Shown in pieces: positions 17,756-26,251 of a DNA stretch of 26,251 bases. Position 1 is the stretch's first letter. Every line of letters begins with the position of its first letter. The notes under the pieces are model-generated. The model saw nothing but the letters and a program-made list of their open reading frames with translations, had not been told where the DNA came from and searched no databases. The DNA comes from Byssochlamys sp. IMV 00236 (taxonomy: Eukaryota; Ascomycota; Eurotiomycetes; Eurotiales; Thermoascaceae): assembly GCA_001931875.2 (NCBI GenBank), contig MSJH02000639.1:1-26251 (forward strand), read 5' to 3'. A program made the translations under genes and the position numbers.

Positions 17756-19542
17756 TACCACGGACCGCTCTCCTGATTGATTGCAATCCCTAACTTAATA
17801 AATTACAGACTGGTACAGATAGATATCTAATCACCAATACGGATAAATTACCATCTAACTAGTTCTACTGTACTGGAGACTGGAGTCAATAATAAAATGT
17901 GGAGGGGGCAAAGGAAACAAAACCACCCACTCTAACATCGTTAGTGTCTTGGCATAGCGCTCGCCAAGAAAGCGAACAGTCTTCGAGAATCCCCGAGTCG
18001 CGCGACACATCCAAGTTTCGTCTATCTATCCGTATCTACCTATCTACCTGTCATGTCAATCTATCGATCTATGTATCTCTAGAATTTACTATTTGCGGAC
18101 TGAAATTAACCTTAGATAGTCTACCGCTGGGCCTGTGTACCATATGGTATTGAATTTCAATTCCAGCCCTGAGTTCGTCTGACGTGCGTACGTATGTATG
18201 TACTTCCGTTGACTAAGTTAACCCTTACACTAGAGTATCATCATGGTACTGAGTACTCTCTCCTGTCAAAAAACGCCTTGCATGCAATGCTCTACATGAT
18301 GACTGCGTGGCGTTGCGGATGCTTTCGTCATCAAGAATGCTTGGGTTGTTCGGGTGTTTTGGACGAGTATCAAGAGAAGTTGCATGGGAGGTATGGTAGA
18401 ATCACCAATATTAATGACACTACTAATAGTACTTGATAGGGAGAGAGAGACACAACGAAAGTCAATTTACTACTGGCACAAAAGGATAGTTAATACTGGA
18501 TGATTTACATACATACCTGATGAGTGGACGTTCCAGAATAATAATAATGCCGCTAACTATATTTTAACCTACTCTAGGAGAGATCGGATCGCCTGCGAAT
18601 ACCTTTGCAGATTATGAAATACGTACGCAGTAACTAGTAGTACTATTTACTTCTAGATGCGTTCCTCCTCGATCGCGGTTCCTTGCCACTGTCGAGGGTC
18701 TTTGAGAATAATAAATGGTATACAACTTCCAACATCGGCAGGTTTAAAGTCTGAACAAGACGGCAGAGGCGCCGATCACCGGTCTGGCTAAAAAGCTTGC
18801 GTGGACCCTCGCTGGAGCCCGTGGGCGAACAGACCTTAACTCACTAGACTACTCCGTATCAACACGGTGGCGTCTCCCTGTAATCATGAATACGCTGTGT
18901 CGTATCGATGTACCGCCCCGGTAATCGAATGCCTGCGTGGCCATCCAGCCATCCGTCGCCATCATCGCATACGCAGTCCGAGTGGCTTGGGGAAAAAGTT
19001 ATCTATCAAAGCAGATAAGACAGATCGTTCCAAATTACCACGACTGGACTGACCCCGGAACCAGCGTTCATCTGGCAGTGGACAGCGGGACTCTTTTGAT
19101 GTTTGATCTCTGCTTTTTCCCTTGTTCCCAGAGGAAGTCTAGCCGCTCGAAACGGCGTCTAAACGTCAAGTCAGGAGCTTAGTTAGTATGGTAGCTGCGT
19201 TGCCCACCTAAAGCAGCAAAGAACCACCCCTCTGGGCCTCGTCACCCGTCAGGCGTGGGCCGCTCATCCAGTCTGATCCAACATGAAATGAAAGAGGTAG
19301 GGGAAAAAGCTCGTACTCTCTAGAGTCCAGCCAGTCCTCGGCCACGCACTTCTGGAGTACACTTTGATCGGGATCTGCGAATAACTCTTATCCCTTGATC
19401 CTTCATTTTTGACCATATTTTTTGTTTTGTTCCCTGGATCTGACCGTCTTCTTCTTTTCTCCCTTTTCTTGCTTGTTCCTTGTTGAACCATCATTTCTCA
19501 GACGCGGAGTTTAGAGCTCTTCGGAGTTATGCTCGAGGCTCC

Positions 19543-21828
19543 ATGGGCGTGACTATCAGCGGAAGGGATTCCGTTGCTTGGACAGCCTCCCGACTTTCAT
19601 TCTCTTTTCTAGTAATTCTTTTCCTATTTTTGAATCGAGTCGCTGCTGTCGATAATGTTACAAATCCGATTTCACTCTTTAAGTCGGTACGGTTGAGCCC
19701 AGTCCAGTCCAATCCAATCCAGTCCGCTTTAGCGCCGATGCGCGACAGACGTTTTGAGCAGGAAAGATGAAGGGGAAAAAAGAAAGGATATGCTGACTTG
19801 ATGACTTGCAGAGGCCGGACCTGTATCCTCCCATCCTGACGTTAGAGTTAAGTGTCCAAGAACGGCTGAGCCCTGGATACATCTTCGTCACTCCCTACGA
19901 AGCAGATAACCCCGGCCCGTATATCTACGACAACCAGGGTGTACGAGACTCCCATCGTTGAATACTGGTCGATGTTTGAATATACTGACTTCATGACGTA
20001 GAACCTAGTATGGAGCGGCTGGGGTTCGTCCGGACCGGGAAATGCCCATGGAATGCACGTGTGCAAGTACAAAGGCAGCGATCACCTATGTTTCTTCCAG
20101 GGAAACCAGCAGAAGGGCTATTGCAGAGGACATGGCATCATCATGGATAACCGGTACCGGATCGTGCGATCCGTGCAGGCAGGCGGCGGCATGTCGTCGA
20201 GTGACATGCACGAGTTCAAAGTGATCAACAACGGAAAGACGGCGCTGATGACGATCTACCAGCAGCGTCAATGGGACATGAGCGCGTGGAACATCCGAAC
20301 TGGCGTAGGATGGATCATGGAAAGCATTTTCCAGGAAGTGGACGTCGAAACGAGCGAGGTGATTTTCGAGTGGAGGTCACTGGACCATGTTGACCCGACC
20401 TGGAGTTATACCTATCCAGCCGCGACGGACACGTCAGGGACGGGATTGGAGCCGCACTCGCCCTGGGATTATTTCCATATCAACTCGATCGACAAGAACG
20501 AGGATGGGGATTACCTGATCTCCTCGCGTCACACGTCATGCATCTATAAGATCTCTGGAAAGGACGGCAAGGTGATCTGGCGGTTGCACGGCGCCAATCC
20601 GTCCTTCAAGAGCGTCAACTTCGACTTCTCGCAGCAACATGATGCGCGCTGGCTCGAGGAGAATTCGACGCATACCGTGTTGTCCCTCTACAACAACGGG
20701 TACAACGGCTTCAACCAGACGAACGATTATTCGTCCGGCATGATCATTGCCATTGACCATGTGGAAAAGACGGCTACTCTGATCCGGGAGTATGGACCGC
20801 CAGGTAACCAGATGATTAGTTCCAGCCAGGGTAACACGCAGGTGCTGCCCAATAAGAACGTGTTCCAGGGCTGGGGTAACAATCCGTTTGTGTCGGAACA
20901 CAGTGAGAATGGCGAGCTCCTTCTCTGGGGCTATATCGCCAAGGAATGGACGATGAATTATCGTGCATTGAAGTACCAGTGGGATGCAGACCCCACCGAT
21001 GAACCGGCGCTGTGGGCTTACTCGAAAGCGACTCCCGGGAACAACCAGACCAGCTTTTATGTGAGCTGGAATGGTGCGACCCGCGTCAAGACCTGGAAGT
21101 TCTACGGATCGGACCTGCAGGAGGGACCGTTCCAGGTGCTGGCCATGGTCGACAAGAACGGATTTGAAACGTCCTATGCTCATCCCGACTATCATCGATG
21201 GTGCTATGTGGAGGCGCTCGACGCAGAGGGCAAGGTGTTGCGACGATCTGGCACGAAGTACACCTTCGTTCCGTCGCCCGAACTGAGCAGCTACTGCGCC
21301 GACACGGCGTGCGACAATGCGGCCGCCTTTGGATACCCTGGAGAGGAAGGGGCGGGGGCTATCATTCCGCCCCCGATCAGTCCGCTGGAGGCTGAACCCG
21401 AGGGGTCTGTTTCGCCCTCGAGTCCGGAGGAGTCTGGGGAAACGGTGAGCGGAGGAGATCCGGGGGAGGCAGAGGAGCAGGTTGATTCAGATTGGAGACA
21501 AGGATCCAGCTCCAGCAGCGACGACAACCAGGGCCAAGACAGCGGCGAGGTCTTGGCATCTCTGGCGGACTCTTGGGTCTTGCTTTCTCTGGGCGTTGTG
21601 GTCGGGCTGGGAGTGGCCTTTGTGTTTCTCCGGCGGTTTCATCGACGGCACCGATTGACGCGGCTGCGGGATGGATCGGAGGAGTCGCTGGAGGAGATGG
21701 AGCGCAAGGCGCGCGATGGCAGTGATGGACGGCCGTGGTGGCACTGGCGACGATGGGCTCTCCCCGCCGAGGGGCCGCAGCGATACTATGCATTATCCGA
21801 GTCTGGGCATCATGGCCATGAGCCGTGA
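19543..21828 (+). CDS. Membrane-anchored arylsulfotransferase (ASST) family protein, 699 aa, 3 exons
   Basis: Exons: 19543-19686, 19812-19940, 20002-21828 (2100 nt). The N-terminus has a hydrophobic signal/anchor (LSFSFLVILFLFLNRVAA, about 19-36). Exon 2 carries RPDLYPPILTLEL and PGYIFVTPYEADNPGPYIYD. The long third exon carries the beta-propeller-like core: NLVWSGWG, MHVCKYKGSDHLCFF, GHGIIMD, DMHEFKVINNGKTALMT, SPWDYFHINSIDKNEDGDYL, ISSRHTSCIYKISGKDGKV, FDFSQQHDARW, QGWGNNPFVSEH. These are the blocks of fungal arylsulfotransferase-family proteins (Arylsulfotran_2 type). A Pro/Ser/Glu-rich linker of about 100 residues leads to a second hydrophobic segment (about 616-634), then a basic cytosolic tail of 65 residues. 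This suggests an extracellular or lumenal catalytic domain. Bacterial relatives move sulfate between phenols. Activity of fungal members is not shown. Intron 1 (125 nt) carries a pentamer tandem array, and the donor of intron 2 is GTACGA. Confidence 0.9.
19701..19725. repeat. Five tandem AGTCC/AATCC pentamers in intron 1
   Basis: The units read AGTCC, AGTCC, AATCC, AATCC, AGTCC. They lie 14 bp after the donor site of intron 1 of the arylsulfotransferase-family gene. Confidence 0.8.
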
Positions 21829-22365
21829 AGCTCATAACTCATAGCTCATGGCACATTACGGCGCTTACGGGGGATATGGACTTGTATTCTTGTTTTTTTC
21901 ATTTTCTTATAATATATACCAATCCATCTGATGAATATTGGATACCCACTCAAAGATGATTTCGGTCGTTTTTCCCCAGAGGATTAACCAATCCATGGGT
22001 TGGTTGATATAGTTACATAAATGAACCGACATACCTGGATGCCCATGATGTATAGTTAGTTAGATAACATGATGAATTTCCACTGCCAGAGTCGAGACTC
22101 GAGTACATACATAACATGATCGTCCAGCCCTAGATACCGAATGATCCATATCCCCAGCCCGATAGAAACAGGCGGGACCTTACCGAACGATGTTACCGGG
22201 CATAGATACCCACTGTGTTCGCCTTGATTGAATTCTCCGCTAGAATGATCATAATAATATCTACCCTGATTATCATTATTATCTAGTCTAGGGAAGGCAA
22301 GGCGATTTGCCATTCCCGCCCAGTGCGGAGAGTGACGATCACACAGGAGGTGTTTGGTATCTAAC

Positions 22366-22390
22366 CAGTAGAGTAGAGTAGAGTAGAGGA
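22366..22390. repeat. (AGTAG)n microsatellite
   Basis: About five tandem AGTAG units in non-coding DNA. Confidence 0.75.
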
Positions 22391-22731
22391 GAATACCGTC
22401 TATCACCATACACTTAGATCTGATGATGATGATGATGATATTAGTATTCTAACTGGTCAACTAACTAGCAACTCCATGTTGTTTTTTATTTTTTGTGCTC
22501 GTTCTCGACTTCCCTTTTGAGTGATAACAACCAGTAGATACGATACGATTCTTTCCGCCAGGATGATGAATTACGATCTGATACCATAATCATACCTGGT
22601 CTGGTATCTTATCGGAGCTGACGACGATGCCAAGACGCCAAGACGGATCATCCCCTTCTGGCTCCACCGGTAATGGTATGGTAACACTGCCGTGTTTTGT
22701 TACGCGCGGTTAACTCCCTCACTAGTTGGTT

Positions 22732-22763
22732 GGTTAATTAATTGATTAATTAATTAATTAATT
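22732..22763. repeat. (TTAA)n microsatellite
   Basis: Near-perfect tandem TTAA units with one GATT variant, upstream of the MFS gene. Confidence 0.75.
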
Positions 22764-23248
22764 ATTATTCTGTACTTCTGGTATTATTAGGGTATTTATA
22801 TTAATATTAATATTGGTGTATGTATGGTATTACCTAGTTAACAGGTTACTACTAACTTACTTATTATTATTAGTCCCTGCAGGAGTAGAATCGAGTATAC
22901 GCGTCGTGAACGATCAATCATTCAGGAATCAGGTCAAGTGCTTCTAATAATAATAATAACATTGATCTTGTCTGCATACCATCCATATCCTATCTACAAT
23001 TAATCAATTCTTACAGGACAGTGGTCTCTATCCAACCATCCCCCCTTTAACCGACCTCTTTTCTTGATTCGACCCGATCCTGACACGCATGCGGATTCGA
23101 CGCCGTTTCGCATTGTGTTTCTTTTCCTCCCATTCTTTCTCGAGATTCCCTTCTTGCTGACGTCTTGTCCTGACTATCTGCGGACACATCCGACACATCT
23201 TACGCAAACCATCCACACAAGCGGGGGGGGATTCGATAACATCTCTCC

Positions 23249-25315
23249 ATGCCTGCCAAAACTCCAACGGTTCCCTCGGCCGTTCCATCCGCATCTTCTT
23301 CTTCTTCTTCTCATCATCATAATCATGCCAAACACACCCGGAGTACTTCCCGGACGACTGCCCACGAGATGCGAATCAGTCACGACTTTGAATCCCAGCG
23401 GCGTCGACGAGCTTCCAGCGCTTCTTTGTACGGTCTCAACGAGGACGCTCCCGCTTTGCCGATGAAGAAATCCATGGAATGGCGCCAGCACGCCCGCACC
23501 ACGTCCCAGTCCCAGGCCCAGATGGAAGCGCTGCAGGAGCAGGAATCGCCCACCACGCAGATGATGCCCAACAACAACAATAATAATAACAACAGACCCG
23601 CGCCCGTGACATGGATGTCCCTCCCCCGGAAGGGTCAGCTCGCCTTGCTCGGCCTCTGTCGCGTCTTTGACTTCCTGCAGGTCGCATCGCTGCAGGCGTA
23701 CATGTTCTACCAGCTCAAGTCCTTCGATGAGAACTTGACCGACTCCGACGTCGCGACCCAGGCCGGCATCCTCCAGGGCGCCTTCACCGCCGCCCAGTTC
23801 GCGACCGCCATCCCCTGGGGCAGAGTCGCCGACGCCAAATGGGGCGGACGCAAGTTCGTCCTGCTCGTCGGTCTGCTCGGGACCGCCGTGTCATGTCTGG
23901 GAGTGGCATTTGCGACGTCGTTCGCGCAGGCCGTGTTCTGGCGTTCGTTTGGCGGTGCCATCAACGGCACCGTGGGCATCATCCGGACCATGATCGCCGA
24001 GAACGTCAAGGAGAAGAAGTATCACTCGCGCGCCTTCTTGATCCTCCCGATCGGCTTCAACATCGCCTCGCTCTTTGGTCCCGTCATGGGAGGTCTGCTG
24101 GCGGATCCCGTGAGGAGTTATCCCGCGCTGTTGGGAGAGAACTCGCCGATCGGCGGCGCCCACGGAGTCCAGTGGCTCATCAGGTATCCGTATGCGCTGC
24201 CGATGTTGATGAACTTTTGCTTCTTGACCTTTTGTGCGATTCTGACGGCCATTGGCCTGGAAGAGGTATGTATCTATTTTTATATGGAGATCTATTATGG
24301 GGATCTATTTTATTATGGAGATCTTCTGCTATTCTGCAGTCAACATGGCTAACGGTTTGTCTAGACCCTCGATGCGTGCAAGGGAAAGCCCGGTTTGGGT
24401 GCCTTTGCGGTCAAGCTCTTCTTCCGCGGAGTCAGGGCGGTCGTTCCGCGCTCGTCTCGCTGGTACTCCAAGCTTCCGTTCCAGGAGCACGAGGAGGAAG
24501 GCCTGCTCGCGCGCGAGCCCGTCGACCGCACCGAGAGCTACGAGATGGAAGAAAAGGGCAAGCCCGCGCGGCCGGCTCGCGTGCTGGCTTTCCGGAGGAT
24601 CTGGACCAAGAATGTGCTGTGCACGCTGTTGGCGCAGGCGTTCTTTGATTTCCAGATGGGAGCGTTCAACAACCTGTGGCTCCTCTTCCTGTCGACGCCG
24701 CGCTACGACCCGGCCGATCCCACGGCGGCGCCGCAGAAGCTGCCCTTCATCTTCACGGGTGGTCTGGGCATGCCGCCGCAGAGTGTCGGTTTCGCGACCT
24801 CCATCGTGGGCATCATCGGCATGGCGCTGCAGTTCACCATTTACCCTACGATCAACGGCCGTCTCGGCACCGTCAAGAGCTACCAATATTTCCTCGCGCT
24901 CTTCCCCGTCGCCTACGCCTTTGCTCCGTACCTCTCGCTCGCCCCGTCGAGTAGCCCGCCCCCGAACCAAGCGACCGGCATCTGGGTGTGGCTCACCATC
25001 ATTGTCGTGCTGTTTATGCAAGTCACCGCGCGGACCTTCACGTTGCCGACCTCCATCATCCTCCTCAACAACTGCTCTCCGCATCCGTCCGTGCTGGGGA
25101 CGATCCACGGGATCGGACAGTCCGTGTCGTCAGCCTTCCGCACAGTCGGCCCGATCTTTTCGGGTTCATGGTACGGGTATGGGCTGGATGTGGGCGTCGT
25201 CGGATTCGCCTGGTGGATGATTGCCTTGGTATCTGTGTTTGGCTGCATTGCCGCCATCTTTGTCTATGAGGGCTCTGGCCATGAAATCCTCCTTCCTGGC
25301 GAAGAGGACGAGTAA
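23249..25315 (+). CDS. Major facilitator superfamily (MFS) transporter, 655 aa, 2 exons
   Basis: Exons: 23249-24265 and 24365-25315 (1968 nt). The intron is 99 nt (GTATGT, branch GCTAACG, acceptor CTAG). The first 120 residues are a low-complexity cytosolic tail: Ser run, His cluster (SHHHNH), basic RRRRASSAS, Gln-rich segment and eight Asn (108-115). Membrane segments follow from about 130. Motif A between TM2 and TM3 reads GRVADAKWGGRK (191-202), and GAINGTVGIIRTMIAENV and LLADPVRSYPALLG lie in the N-half. A central loop of about 120 residues, starting at the exon junction (TLDACKGKPG), separates the two halves; its C-half holds GFATSIVGIIGMALQF, TSIILLNNCSPHPSVLGTIH and GQSVSSAFRTVGPIFSG. 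The pattern resembles fungal MFS proteins near the zinc-induced-facilitator/TetA-like group. The substrate cannot be told from sequence. Large out-of-frame ORFs on both strands here are composition shadows. Confidence 0.93.
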
Positions 25316-26251
25316 TGGCAGCAGCTACTTCTGCGTTCGTCATTCTCTGTATATATGTTTGTTTGTTTTACTACTCCGTCTAGAGCCTCGTCCGTCTTGT
25401 CAGACGCATCTCTTTTTGACATTTTTTATCCACATGGGGGAAGAAGATCAAAACTATAGGAGGGGAGAAATTTAGTGGGAAATTTTAGCATCGGATGGGA
25501 TACGCATGGGATGCATTAGGATGGCGTTTAGAATTTCTTTTATCTGGTGATATTGTAGCTGGAGTGCGGTGCATTGTATATGCGTGGGATGCTAGCGAAT
25601 GAGAATAAAAAAAATCAATAAAACAGATAGTTACCCCAAGCTGCGGTAAAAGTATTAATCTAAGATAAAGGTTAAGCTATTATTAAAATAAGCTAGATTT
25701 TGAAGGTAAGAAAAGAAAAGAAAAGCACCAACTATGGTTCCCATCTAGAGTCCTAGAGTAGAGTAACTATAGACTATGGACAAACAACGAATTACAATAA
25801 CGTATACATAGTTAAAATAAAACAAGCAAGATAAGATAACAAACCCCCTAATAAACAAATAAAATAATCAATCTCTCCCCGGCACTGCAAACGCGACGAA
25901 TTATTTTTATTTATCATTAGTTAGTCTAATTCTAGCCTAGGTAGGTAACTCCGGCTTGCTTAAACTAGTTAACCAAGTTCAAGTACCCGCAACCAGCCAT
26001 TCCCCAACCCAAATCAATTATCCAACGCAACGCAGGCAACTCTGAGAACATACATAACCGCGGGGGTTGATTTCAAGATGCCACCTTCTATGCAGACGGT
26101 ATGTTGGTTTCATTTCACTATATCTACTAGTATACTGCAGTTACCTAGGAGGGGTAATTACTTCAAATCTGAATATATAATCGGATACATTCATATCATA
26201 TCATATCATAACCCCGCGTTCGCGTCCAACACCTCCCCCTCCACATACGTT
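25316..26251. other. AT-rich 3' flank without a supported gene
   Basis: This holds the 3' region of the transporter gene and AT-rich DNA with AAAAG repeats (about 25706-25724) and ATATC-type repeats (about 26190-26210). A seven-codon candidate first exon at 26078-26098 followed by GTATGT is too weak to call. Confidence 0.45.

Larger units (their letters stand above)
17047..19542. other. 2.5 kb intergenic region with simple repeats
   Basis: I find no gene I can support in this stretch. It holds the 3' flank of the sulfotransferase-like gene, ACAT-type repeats (about 17681-17710), a pair of CGG-N4-CCG sites at 17734-17755, a TCTA/TACC-rich stretch (about 18020-18075), and a pyrimidine-rich promoter stretch at about 19440-19485 before the arylsulfotransferase-like gene. 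Short open frames show no conserved motif. Confidence 0.45.
21829..23248. other. 1.4 kb intergenic region rich in microsatellites
   Basis: No supported gene. It holds AGTAG repeats (about 22366-22390), GAT repeats (about 22421-22439), TTAA repeats (about 22732-22763), several TAA/TTA runs (22800-22960), and a pyrimidine-rich promoter stretch (about 23110-23160) before the transporter. A 117-codon minus-strand frame at 22056-22409 has no recognisable motif. Confidence 0.5.

Noticed and set aside
22056..22409. 117-codon minus-strand ORF
   Set aside because: It lies in microsatellite-rich DNA, has atypical composition, and shows no conserved block or promoter context.
24252..25220. 322-codon Arg/Ser-rich ORF and a 259-codon antisense ORF in the transporter
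   Set aside because: They overlap the clear MFS exon in other frames. Their Arg/Ser/Pro bias is typical of shifted GC-rich coding DNA.
26078..26140. Possible first exon (seven codons, then GTATGT...CTGCAG)
   Set aside because: The exon is too short and the following frame is low-complexity and cut by the window edge, so it cannot be supported.

Overview
The window is nuclear DNA of a filamentous ascomycete, most likely a member of the Eurotiales (Aspergillus or a close relative). The reasons are short GT-AG introns of 48 to 159 nt with CTAAC/CTGAC-type branch sites, a tRNA with an intron next to its anticodon, pyrimidine-rich promoters, and the family content: Spt3, Dph5, AP-2 sigma, a BLI-3-type stress protein, an FlbE-like developmental protein, a GH71 alpha-1,3-glucanase and a fungal arylsulfotransferase-like protein. 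Gene models were built by eye, by finding splice sites that join conserved protein blocks in frame. All lengths close on a multiple of three.

Left end, 1-5.7 kb (accessory character). A minus-strand four-exon gene (333-2327) encodes a Cys/His-rich N-terminus, a P-loop NTPase and a restriction-endonuclease-like domain, the layout of fungal Crinkler-type (CRN/RHS-like) proteins. Divergent from it, across a 627 bp intergenic stretch, is a plus-strand gene (2955-3662) that ends just after a retropepsin-like DTGA motif. It runs into a dense cluster of GTGAG/CTCAC pentamers. Next is a minus-strand secreted GH71 alpha-1,3-glucanase (4163-5645).

Middle, 6.4-14.1 kb (conserved housekeeping genes). 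In order: tRNA-Lys(UUU) with a structured 46 nt intron; a BLI-3/general-stress FMN split-barrel protein with a perfect CRE/ATF site upstream; SAGA subunit spt3 (minus strand, with an unusually long 750 nt first intron that is partly open in frame); dph5 (diphthine synthase) divergent from spt3; a 222-residue FlbE-like protein; and the five-exon AP-2 sigma gene.

Right part, 14.1-26.2 kb. Large intergenic regions separate a tail-anchored P-loop sulfotransferase-like protein (15997-17046), a 699-residue membrane-anchored arylsulfotransferase-family protein (19543-21828) and a 655-residue MFS transporter (23249-25315). The last 0.9 kb is AT-rich with no supported gene.

The neighbours do not form one obvious pathway. 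The most unusual points are the intact NTPase-nuclease gene beside a truncated protease-like gene, an alternative in-frame start inside spt3 intron 1 that gives a head of the same length, the tRNA intron that repeats part of the T-arm, and two unrelated sulfotransferase-type families as neighbours.
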